A stretch of DNA of 64,000 nt from the NCBI GenBank assembly GCA_025345505.1, contig JANVCC010000130.1, positions 5,337,366-5,401,365 on the forward strand. Direction: 5' to 3'. The notes under the pieces are model-generated. The model made no database searches. It was not told where the DNA came from and saw only the letters and a program-made list of their open reading frames with translations. The position numbers and the translations under genes were made by a program. This stretch comes from Todiramphus chloris collaris. Taxonomy: Eukaryota > Chordata > Aves > Coraciiformes > Alcedinidae. This document shows, piece after piece, positions 11,330 to 23,800 of the stretch (position 1 is the first letter of the stretch; the number at the start of each line of letters is the position of its first letter).

Positions 11330-11884
11330 ATGACTAACTGTAAAGGTAGATTTACCATCTCCAAAACAAATAGCAAAGTTCATGACAGAGAAGGCTTTGT
11401 AAACTGGACCATAAATTTTAATACAATTCAGTCGGATAAGTTTTTGAGACTGCTTTTGAGTATGGTTCCTGTCGTTTATCAAATAAACCAGGATGAAAGA
11501 CATAAAAAAGTGAATGGTGTCTGGCAAGATGGATTACAACCGGCAGGGCACAATTTTAATGTTAGGTCTGAACAACACACAGAGTACCACCACTTCTCAG
11601 AACCAAGTTTTCATGGTAGTAATGGACACAGCCCATCTAGCTGTAGCCCTAAATATGATGATTTTACCACTTACAATTACTGTGATGGAATGGACACTTC
11701 AGAAACAGATGCCATGTTACAAGAAGACAACATATCTAGTGACAGCAATGAAGATATCATTGTGGAAGGAAATAGAAGACAACCCAAAGAATCTAGTAGT
11801 ATTATGGCATTACAGATACTTGTACCTTTTTTGCTAGCAGGGTTTGGAACTGTTTCTGCTGGCATGGTTTTGGATATTGTACAG
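11330..11884 (+). CDS. SLC41A2: SLC41A2 coding exon 1 (gene exon 2), residues 1-185
   Basis: Encodes the cytoplasmic N-terminal region (starting MTNCKGRF) and the first membrane helix (about 158-181, with [19 protein letters not shown]), ending DIVQ in phase 0. The N-terminus is rich in Ser, Asn, His and acidic residues and contains a conserved dileucine-like stretch ([10 protein letters not shown]). The donor is CAG|GTTGGT, weaker than the others in this gene. Reading through it would add 12 residues before a TAA at 11921-11923. Confidence 0.96.
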
Positions 11885-14800
11885 GTTGGTATTTGCTTTG
11901 GAAGATGTTTCTTTAACAGGTAATCTGTGAGGTTTGTAATTCCAATGCATGATATTGTAAATGTTTACAATATTGAGGAGTAACAGGTCTGTCTGTGTTT
12001 CTGCTACTGTGAACTCCTTGTTCCCAAACCCATCTTAAAGAGTTCCAGTGTTTAATTTGGAGTGATTCAAATCATGGTAAGTGTTGTCACTTAGTCACAG
12101 TAAGCTGGTGAATAAAACTTTGACCTTCTGCTTTAACTAAGGACAGAAATACAGTAATGGTTTAAAATTCTATTGACACTAATAAATGTTTACATGGTCA
12201 AGTGGGAATTTTTATTAACCATGGTGCTGCAATACATCGGAGTTTTGCATTGTATTTTGCATGTATTGCATTATCTCATCTCCTTTTGTGCTTCAAGTCT
12301 ATGCAAGTACTGAAATACTGTGTAGATTTGGTCCGTGATAATACATATGGTATATGAAAATGTGCATTACATTCATATATTATATGAAATTCATATTAAG
12401 TGATTTAGGGCTTTTTTGAACATTTGGGTCTATGTAAATGATGTTTTTATATAATATTTGGTATACTGAATGCTTGGAATTACAAACATCAGTGGTGTGA
12501 ACAGGGCTGCAAAGTCATGTCCACTTTGAAATAGAATTGTAGTAGGTCCAGAGAAGTCAGATTATCTTGGTTTGTGGTAGCAGATATAACTGATGATAGT
12601 TGAGAGAAAATAGAAATTGTCTCAATTTTAAGACTGAAGTTTAATAGTATTTTTAAAACCTGTTTTGGAGTATTATGTTTCTAAGACCCTGTTGATACAG
12701 AACATTTTTAGGACTGGTTTCTAGTTTAACAGGCACAGATGTCAGCAGCATTGCAGTGGAGTTAAAAGTAACAGTTGCCTATGAAATAATTCTTTGTGCT
12801 ATCATAGTTGAAGAAAATTTTGCAGACAATAACAGTTAAAGGTTTATTGGACTATCCTATTTTTTGCCTTCTCATTGAGTTTTGAAGGCTACATTTACTT
12901 TTATTCCCTACCTAATTTGGTTTTTTAAAAACCAGAAATTTCTTCTAAATATACACCTCATGGATTCTCTCTTCCTGTACAAGTAGAGTCACAAAAAAAA
13001 TGGAATAACCACAATAATAAAACTGAAAAAGAGTAGAGAAATTAATCTTGGTTTTGTTTTGCATTGTATTGTTTCATTCAGCTTTAGGGTTTTCCTTAGC
13101 TACACTTAGAGTTTACAAAGTTAATTTAAAGAGGGGTAAGAGGTGAGTGTCACTCAAAATGTTGAGATTAAAGGAAGCTTGGCCTTCAATCAACAGCAAC
13201 GAAAAGACACTTTTATACATCAGGAAGAAAACCAAAAATTGACATGCTGACTTTCCTGCTTCCTTGCACTGTTTTACACCAGTCTTATGCATTTAAATCT
13301 TGATCAGTTTATTGTTTTTACAGATGCTTTGTTTGTACTCTGTTAAGATACGATTTACTGCATGATACAGTGTAAGGATCAGCCAAAAGAGGCCGTTGTG
13401 CTTACTGCCAGTACTGGCTTCCAACCAAATGTTGCACCTTGTACAAACACATTCCCTTAAGGGAAGACAGACAGCTGGGGTTTGGGCTGAACTAAACTAT
13501 AAACTGATCTTTTCCTTTTGTATTACTTTTAATCTTTATTGTTTTCCCAGCTCTGCTCACCATGAATGAGGCTGTGACACAAAGGCAAAAATAAATTGCT
13601 AGTGTTAGTACTACCTTTTTTCACCTTAAATGAAACATTAAACTGTGATGGCATTAAAGCAGGATTTGGAAACGTGACAGAACACGTTTTGAAAAAGAAT
13701 GATTTATTGTCTTCAAATTGTCAGAGTTTGTTTTTACAAATAATTTAGTGTCGATTCTTTCCCCATAGTAGATACATATTTAACTTCATGTATAGGTGAT
13801 TCTCAGATCTTGTTTACATTTAGGAACTAAATCCATTTATTTTAGTTAAAATAATAATTTAAGTGATTTTGAATCCCTGAATACAAAGACGATTTACAGT
13901 TTTGCTAGTTTTGTTAAAGTTAGTACATGATTACAAATTAAATACATGGAATGACAAACATATAAAGTAGCACAGCATTTCAGTGCTGAGAAAGTCAGCA
14001 CACAAAGTTAGGGGAGAGTTTCCTTTATAAAATTTGAGTTTTGGAAAGCTACTCTTCTAAATTTCACACTTAAAAGTAAAAGAATAAAGATGAGTTGTTT
14101 TCACTGTCAGGTTCTGTTCATTCGACAGCTAATTCCTTGCTGTTTGTACATGAGGTTTCTACAAAGCTGGAAGGGAAAAGATAAAAATATTATTGTAGAT
14201 TAAAAGCAGAATTCAAGAATAGTCATAATACTGGGTACTGTTTAAAAGTAATGAGGAAAAAAAAAAAAGTCTTCAAATTAATGACATCTTTTCTTAACTA
14301 GGTTTGTTTTAAGGCCAAGTTTTGTATCTCTTACTTTTGATATTCTCATCTTTGAAGTAGTAATATGCAGTCATAAATCTATTCTATCTAGATAGATAAC
14401 AGTTCTGGCTTTAAACTTTTAGGTGTAATGTGAAAAGATTGATTTTTGTTTTTAGAAGATAGAGTTATGAGTTACAGAACTTTTTTAATACTTTGCAGAT
14501 GGTCTAAAGAGAATTTTTGAATTTAATGTTTCCCACTGTATCCTTTATATAGCACTGGGATGTATTCAAGAATGTTACTGAAGTTTTTATCTTGGTTCCT
14601 GCACTTCTCGGTCTCAAAGGAAATTTGGAAATGACCTTGGCATCCCGGCTGTCAACTGCTGTAAGTAACTTTCTCTTCCCCCTTGCTCTTCAGAGCTTGT
14701 ATTTATTTCCAAAGGAAAACATATCTTTGGAACACAAGTGTTTTATGTTTATTGCTTAATCTGGCTCTTATGGAGGCTCTTTAAATATGTTATTGAATTG

Positions 14801-17800
14801 GAAAAGTTAAAAAGATGACCCCTTTCTAATCTGCACACATCAAAATTTTACTTCTTTGGTCTCTTTTGTGTCATCATGAAGAAGAAGTAAAGTAGATTTT
14901 GGAGATTTACATGTGTATTCTGTAAGGCTGACAGGTGTCTTTGCCCTAAGGGTTTTTGAACAGGCTAACAAAAAGCATACATTTTGAACACGTTTTCTAA
15001 AATCCACTTGTGTGGCACCAAAATAAAGCATTCCTAACTTTATGGAGTTTTGTGGATCATACTCTAAGAAATTCTTTTGTAGCTTTCTGGTCAAATGATT
15101 TTATTTCTTTTAGTTGTGGGGTTTTTTTTGGTTTTTTTTTGTTTAATCTCCGTAGTTTTTGTCTGTCTCAACACTGTAATATAAGATAATTAGGTTTTTT
15201 TCTGTCTTCTTTCTTACCTATTTGTCATAGTTCTTTTCTACATCTAAAGGGATGTTCCATCCCTTCATTTTCCTAGGTAAGCTATCCAGATTACCTTACT
15301 ATATGTCTTTAACATGGCTAAACTATTTCTGGTACCTGAACTGGGTATCTCTGTAAGATGCTGCCTAATTCAGTGTTTCTCCCTTGTAAGGTAATTTTTT
15401 CCATTCTCCAACACTCTCTGACTGTTCCTGCTTAAAAGGATCTTCCTAAAAAAATGTTTATTCAGTGCCATATATAACTCCAGATGAGACCTCACTATGG
15501 CTTTGTAGAATAGCACTTCCTTATTTCTCTTCAAAATTGCTCTTGAAACTTTCGAGGTTTATATATATAATTTGCCTAGCAGTGTCAGATCTAGACCTCA
15601 TAGTCACTTTGTGATCAGCCACTCTGTTCTAGTGTTTTTCCTTTTGTGTTATTTCCAGCTGTCACTCCCATCTTCTGGCAGAAATATTATTGGTCCATAA
15701 GTGCATGAGCTTGCATTTCTATTGTTGAATTTCATCCATTTTCATTGCTGTAATCCTCAAGGTCATTCAGTTTTTGTATGATGTTACAATGCTTCGTATT
15801 GACAAGGTCTCTCAGTTTTCTGTCATTAATAAATGTCATTACCAGATTCCATAGAGTTATTGCCCACATGCACACTGCGATAGACACAGCCTTAGCAGTC
15901 CTATGAATGTTTGCTCGTGTCATACCCATTACAGAAATTGATTACTTTTGCCCTATATCCATTCTGTCACACGTAAGAATTGACACGTTTTGTTGTATCT
16001 TTATCAGTGGAAGCCTTAGCCGTTCAGTCTTGTTTTCTGTTTTAGTCAAATGCTCTTACATTTCTGAGCATTCTTACTGTTTCTTAATATTTTGTGTTTA
16101 AACCTTACTGCCTTTATTGTAAGGCATGAATACTTTTGACTTTTACCTTTCTTTTTTTTTTGTTTGTTTTGTGTTGACCTGTCGCTTAATTTGTTTGTGG
16201 CCTGAGGATTGACAATGCTTGTACAGTGTAGTGAAAAATACACCAAGTCTAAGATCTACCAGTACTATCCTGAAGGTTTAAGTAAAGAAGGTTAGAATCA
16301 GCTCCACCACTTCTGCTTTGGTTAATGGGATCCTTAATTCTTTGTCTCAATTGAGCTTATGATCTTTGCCATATCACAACTCCAGAACTTCTTTTTGGGG
16401 CCAAATGATATCTGATTTCACCACACCCACCAATGCCATCTCATTTGTGAACCTCACAGCTCTCAGGGGACATTAGGGAAATGTCCCATTTTCTGCACTG
16501 TAAACGCTAACCTTGGTTCTTATTATCCATCAGCTGTTACCAAAAGTCAAGGAGCTGACCCCCCTCTCTCTCACACACGCAGAGAAGATAAAGGATACTT
16601 CAGTTTCCCAACACTGGCTGCATGTTCAGTGGTTAACTAAAGTTGGCATCATGATGTTCAGGCCACTCCCCTCAGCCCTACATGACATTCTGAAGGGTAT
16701 CTCAGTAACTGTGTGCTAATATGATCTGTAGATGTCTTAAATATGATTTTTCAGAGCCAGTTTGGCCATTTGAAACCCAAGCTCCTACCAAGACTCAAGC
16801 AGTCTGTTCTGAGAGGGCTTAGTTTAAGAAGTGTTACCAGTGCCCCTTACCAGTGTCATTAAGTCTCACCGAGACATGAATCAGCTGATACTTCAGAGGT
16901 TTTTACTCAAGCATGCCATGAATGCTTCCTTTCACCCCAGTACCAGAAATTGTCAAATGTCTTTCTTGGCCAAATCAAGTTAGCCAGCTCTGTTCATGTC
17001 CTTCTACCATGAAGGTTAGTTAATTGAGTAAGAAGAGGCGAGTGAAGTGGACAATTTTTCAGACAGTGCTATGTGACATGTAGGAGTTCCAATTTCTTTG
17101 GCATTTCTTGAAGCCACTGGCACAGCACTGCTGTCCCAAAGCTACTTGGCAGCTTTGCATTGACAGACTTGAAGGCGGGGAGGTTATTATTTGTTTGGTT
17201 TTTAATGCCTCTGATTTCCTTGTATGACCTGTTTACTTCGAGAATCATGACAGACCTTGGACTAAGTTACACAGGTGATTGAAATACTTTGCAGGACTTG
17301 CTACGTCATATTGCAAGGACATCCTGTGATGGGTGTGAAGGACATCCTTCACAGGGTGGAAAGTAGAGGCTTGTTGCATTTGCTGAACCTTCTCTCTTTT
17401 CCAGTGGTGGCTCTAATTTGTTCTAAGTGGTGAGAAGTTAATCAGTGTTGTAGTGTGTATGTGCATGTGCACAACATAGTGGAGGTTTAAGAGAATGATT
17501 CTGTACAAAATAAGAACAGTATAGATAGTTCATTATCAAGATAACGCTAACAAGATTATATTTAGGTTTTATATGTCGAGAAACAGGGAGGGGGGAAGGC
17601 TTTTATCTTGGAAAGAACCTTCCAGTTTTCTCTGATGTGTCATTTTTCAGCCTCAACACCAGTTGGAATGTGCACAGGTCTGTGTGCTGGTGGATAGCCA
17701 GCCACATTCCCCCTAGTGCTACTGCAAAGGAAAACAAATACACAGGAATGCTGTAATGTTTCTAATCTAGTTAAAAACTCACAAACAACCAGAAAACAAC

Positions 17801-20800
17801 AACAAAACAACAAAAAACAACTGTGTAAATCTGTTACACATAACATGTAACTTCTTACAGGTGACAGCTTGGGCTTAGTTGTCAGATAGGAATTCAAATG
17901 CCAGGACAGTTGCCTTGATTGTTCTGCTTCCCCCAGCTTTTAAAAACGGGTGCTGTGTCATATTGTATCAGTGCATACTGGAGAGTTTAATAAAAATACC
18001 TTACTACTAGACCTGCAATTTGTGTGCCAGTTCTCCCTCCATGAAAGAAGTTATTCTGACCTTTGTGTTCTTCACATTGAGTTCATTGACCCCTCTTCTC
18101 TTTAGCCATCCAATCTTTGGTCATGTCATCTTCATCCTGTGTGAAAACAGAACAAATATATTAATTCAGAGCATATCTAAACAGTTGTTTGGAGGCAGTT
18201 GTATGATTAATCTTCCCTTCTCTGACCTAAATTTGCATGACCTGTCTCCCACCAGATACTGTCTTTCTTTACTATAAATGCAAGACTGTGTCTTACTTTT
18301 TGAGGAGGAAATTTCTAATGTGAGTTTAGCATTCAAGCGAATTCATACCCTTCTTGCTCAGTTAGTTTATAATTGCATATGAACTTATGGACAGGTCTAC
18401 ACTCTTGGAGCTGTAAACTAATTATCTTTACTTCACTGTAATTATGTAGTCAGCCAGAAAGTAATGTCTTGTTAGCAAGTTTCTGTTATCCATAATACAT
18501 CTGATTTCAGTGTTGTCTGATCACCTTCATCCATCTTCACAGAATCACTCAGGTTGGAACAGACCCTTGGGATCATCGTGTCCAACCAATCTTGTTGCCT
18601 AAATTCCTGTTTTAGCTTTTTCTTACTGGTCACTCACAATTTCCCATCCACTTTAGAATCAGTAATTTCACTAAACCTACCTCAGACTGTGTTTTTAATC
18701 TACTTGTGCTTTGGTTTTTGTGTTAACGTAAGACCACTGCTGTGCTGGCATAAGTATGTGAGGTGTACTTGGGTAAACTGCCCATTCAAGTACAATATTT
18801 ATGTTGTATGTTTTCTATTCTTCAGCTTTGTTCTGTCATTTCAGTTACTTTCATTGTCTCTGTTCACACTGTTGCCTTTTCTCCCTATTTCTTTTTTGGT
18901 TTTTAAGAGGAAGTAAAAAAAAACAACCAAACCAACCAGCACCAGAACACCACTGATCTGGGCATCCCTGTACACTTATGCAGACTCTTGTTATGACTCT
19001 GTGTTATCAGGGTTAGGCATTAGCCATACGACTTTACAAACCTTTTCTTTAGGTCCATCTATTCCCCAGTATCACAGCAAACTTGATCTTTATGGAAATC
19101 TGCAGCTGAAAGGAATGGTCCTGCTCTTTTTCTCCCTTCCATATCCTAAGAGCATTTGTGTATGGTTGCACGTGATGGACCAGATCATTTTGTAGAAGAT
19201 AACCCCTACTTGCTTTCGAAAAAAAATTCGTTTTCCATCAACCATCAAACAAATTTGTGTTACTGTGAATTCTCTCATGGAGCTGGTAGATCTGATTCAA
19301 GAAAGAAAATGTGAACCTGATAGTAGGAAAGAGAAGCACGATGCTATTTGGCAGAAGCTGACTCTTAGACTGGATCAAGCATTTTACAAGATTACTGCTT
19401 TAACAGGGATTTTTCTGGATAGTTTTCCAAAACTTCTTCAAAGGAGAGAAAGAGTGAAGGTCTCCGTAGCCTGCCATTTCATTCGTTTAGCACATATATT
19501 TAATAAGGGTGCAAAAGAGATTCTTATCTGCACTTCCTTAAAGATTGCTGTAATAATTAAACTTAATGCATGTATTTGCACAGCTTTGACCGTACTTTGA
19601 ATACTGTAAATATTTATAGTGTAGATTGAGATAAAGTGTCTTATATGTCTAAGTGTTTAAGTTAGCATTTATTTTAATGCTTTCTTCCTTGTAAGTCACT
19701 ACTACCACAAAAGGGAATAAAATAGAAAAGAAATGGAGGTAAAACCAACTGGAAAGAAATTATCAAAAGATGAAAAATATATTCTTTAAGAATTTCTGTG
19801 TTTTGAGAAGTATGTTATCTTATAAATGTATATTCTGTAGAAATAAATCCACCAAAACATATGCTTAACATGTAAAAAACTGGTCAGTTATCTCAAAAAG
19901 GAAGTTATTTTAAAAATAATCATACTGCAGTGCTATGTCCTGTTCTTCACATATTGTCCTCTAACTCAAAAAATAAGTAGGAAATACATTATAGAAGAGT
20001 ATGTATATACTTTTATAATTTCTCAGGATAATTGATTTGCTGTCTTTCAAGCTACTGCCTTTGGACTGGACTTCTATCATTTACAACGTCCTAGGTCTCT
20101 AGCTGCATTGTATAAATGAAGAGTTCGAGTACTAAACAGTATTAGATGTGGTTTCTGATTTTCCATAAGCACTTCCAGTATCTCTATGCAGTTAGTTTTT
20201 TTGCAGTCAATTAACACACTTGGTATGAGAGTGTGTGTCCCCACAGGCAGGTATAGCTAAAGATTTTTCTGTTGGCTCACAGAATTTAAGGACCATAGAA
20301 ATAAATATAGTCTAAAGGGACTGAACACTGGGAAGTTTCCCTTCCAGCCACCGATCTAATCACTGAAGCTTGGACATTCCTGGAATGGAAGGTGGCTAGT
20401 ATATCTTGCACAGTAAGCTCATGTTCAGCTTAAGTTACTGTGTAAAACTGCATCAAATTTAGCTACCTTTTGATAGATACTGTAAGTACAATTAAAAATC
20501 AACAGCAATGCTTGACTTGAAAAAAGTAAAGCTTGATTTTAACTTGCTTTCAAAATGTCTTATTTTCTTTTTGTATGCCTTGAATCATTTGTGAATTTCT
20601 GCCTTGTTAGTGCATTTTCAAATAATACAACATTAAACCCCAATGTCTGAAATTCTTTTGTAATTTTAACAGGTAAATATTGGAAAAATGGACTCTCCCA
20701 TTGAGAAATGGAACTTGATAATTGGCAATTTGGCTTTAAAACAGGTGAATATAACGGACATACTTGATTAACTCCTGTAAGTGAACAAAATAACTTAAAA

Positions 20801-23800
20801 AGTCAATCACAAACATTTTTAAGTATGGAGATGGACGGTGTTAATGGGAAACTAGCTTTACTTCACTGGCTCGTACTTAATGTACAGTGTTTGCATTACT
20901 GTTTTATTTGAACATTGTAGTCCTTCTCTGAAACAGTATGAGCTTATATTTTTCAGAAAAAGAGTTTAAGTATTCTTTGAGACTGTATCAAAGGTATTTC
21001 TAGTTTTTTTTTGAGAAGGAATCTGAGGATGATTAGAGAAAAATTTCAGATTTGGCAAAACCTTTAAATTTGATCTCTCTAATGTTTTCACTGCTGTATT
21101 TGCATTGGATTCAATGTTTAAAGGAAGTATGTGATGGAGCTTTTGGATAATAAACAATATTTTAAATAGCTTGAGTCATTTGAGGAAAGGAGTGTTTGCT
21201 CTCCAAAGCAATTATGTCTTAAGAACGACTTTATGTTCAGATGTTGTATTGTAACATGCTCAAAAACCAAGGTGAAGTGTTTCTGCTGTGACTTCACTGT
21301 TTTAAGTGGCCTAGGACCCTCTTCAGGCATTTCAGCTTTGGCTCCTTGTAAATCCTCATCTCTTTTCCATGATTTTACTTCTGTTTTTCTTGAGTCTCTG
21401 AAATGCTGGTAAAGCCTTCTCTGCTGGCACAAGAATTTTCTTCTTGATCATCCAAGGTTATCATTATCTCTACAAAATGGAGGACCATGCTCCCTTTACA
21501 CCTTGCAAAATAAATGTAAACAGGAGGAAAGAATAATAGGAAATGATTCTCTAGTCCTCTTAAGTCTATCAGTTATTTTAAGAATTGTTCACCACCTTTT
21601 TCTTTTCCAGGTCCAGGCAACAGTAGTTGGTTTTCTGGCAGCAGTGGCAGCAGTTATATTGGGCTGGATTCCAGAGGGCAAATACCGCTTTGATCATTCG
21701 GTCCTTCTGTGTTCTAGCAGTGTAGCAACTGCCTTCATAGCTTCTCTTTTACAAGGTAAAAGGAGTATATGTGTTACTTTTTACAGTTATTTCATTTTCT
21801 GTGGATGCTGAAGGTATGTTATGTTGCTATTCCTTAAAAACTTAAATCTAGTGAGGTGTCTGAAACATAGCTGAGGATAGGATGCCCTTCTACAATTTCC
21901 ATACAGGCCTGCATATTGCATTCCTCTCCTGACATGTTCTTTGAAAAGGTGTGTTTTGCATGACCTCCTGAGTGTATCTAAAACAAAAAGCATGGGGTTT
22001 ACATTTCAACTAATACCATGGAGAACTTTTCTCCCTTGCTTTCTATATTCATTAATGTACAAAATATATTCTTAGTATTAAACAGGTAGAACTTAATTTT
22101 TGATTAAGTTCAAGTGAGCCTGGAATTAGCTCAGCTGAATCCGGACTTCTTGGCTACCCATGCTGCTTTTAAGTTAGTCTGTGCTCTGCTTTGTATCTGA
22201 AGCGAACAAATTCGCTTGTTATATGAAGGGTTTGGACTGAATTCAAGTCCCCCTGTACGAACAGTGCCAATGTCTGTCTGGAGCCATATGGCATGATTAG
22301 TTTAATCTTCTCTTCCCAATTGTCAGGAAACATTTAACAATTAAAGAGGGTACTAAATGGACATGAGCGGGGGGAAAATGTACCTCTACTTGTGACATAT
22401 TCTTAATGAAAATAAATTGTCACTAGTCTTAATAATAGTAAGTCAAGTAAAATGTTTCTGTTTTTTTACTAATTTGATACTCTTACTTATAAGAAAATTA
22501 TAAAATAGTTACATTTTTGCATGGAATTAAGAGCACATGCTTTTTTTACTGACTACAAAGACACTGGGTTTGATCATATGCAAAATTAAGAGCAGCAAGA
22601 GAACTAGGGAACACGAGTGCATTTCTTCCGCTTCTCATGTATAACCTGGGCACGAAAATGTTGATATTATTTGGTGATGGGACAGCACAGGAAATTACTT
22701 TCTAAGCTTCATCCCCCTATAAGTGAAACAGGTGCTTTTGAAATACTGTGATTCTACAGGATCGTTCAAGTTGCTTCTTTTGAGAATTTAAAGGAGTGTT
22801 ACTCTTTAGGTAGTTTTTCTGGAAGTGAACTACTAATGCAGCCTACAATACATAACACTACTGAAAATACATGAACAGTATAATACCAAGTTTTCAAAAA
22901 GTTTTAAAAATCACATAAAGGATGGTATTCACAGTTGAAGCTTTTATGTGTATTGTATGATGAGAGGGAAATTACTGAAGTTACGCCAAAGAAGGCTGGT
23001 ATTAACAATGTGAATTGTATTTTTAGTAGCTGTTTGCATTCTGTAGGAAAATGCATCTTAAAAATTTCGTGTTGCTCTTCATAAGAAAAAAACAAAACAA
23101 AACGAAAACCAGAAACCAACATCCTCAATTTAAAATGTTTTAACTGTCTAGCAAGTGACATTTTTATATGTTGTCTAATTTATGGGTTTAGTTTATGAAG
23201 TTGCTTCCTGACTTTTGGTGCTAAGTCCATGACTGGAATCTCGCACAATATGAGATTTTGAAGTATTTGATCCTATGTTGTTTTTCAGCCTAGTGTAATT
23301 TAAATTTCCATCAGCTAGTTAATAGGATGTAGAAAAATAACACTGCATTTTTTTTTTCTTCAGGAAATGGCTGATTTACAATTTCAAGAATGATAATTCT
23401 AATCATAAATAGTTCTTTGTACAGATTTTCTTGATTTTTTTGTGAGTGCTTACTGTATTTTTTTGATATATACTGTAATTAAAAAAAGACCTATAAAATT
23501 AAAAATACAGACATCAGTCAGGTGGGAAGAACAATCATCCTGGGACAAAAGCATTGAGTTCTTACTTACCAAGTTTGAAACTGTGGTTATCTTGGAATTT
23601 TCTGTGGAGTTACAACCATAGATACGGTTACCGTACTGTCATTTTTGTTGAATCTAGGAATAATAATGGTTGGAGTTATTGTTGGATCGAAGAAGACTGG
23701 AATTAATCCTGACAATGTTGCCACTCCTATAGCAGCAAGTTTTGGAGATCTTATCACTCTTGCTATACTAGCATGGATAAGTCAGGGTCTTTATACTTGC

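Larger units (their letters stand above)
14661..20672 (+). other. SLC41A2: SLC41A2 intron 3
   Basis: 6012 bp from GTAAGT to TTTTAACAG. Contents: an old CR1/L3-type remnant (about 15480-15845, minus), a short CR1 tail (18540-18600, minus), and a stop-free, coding-like stretch at 19196-19600 discussed in the findings. Otherwise AT-rich without recognisable features. Confidence 0.9.
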
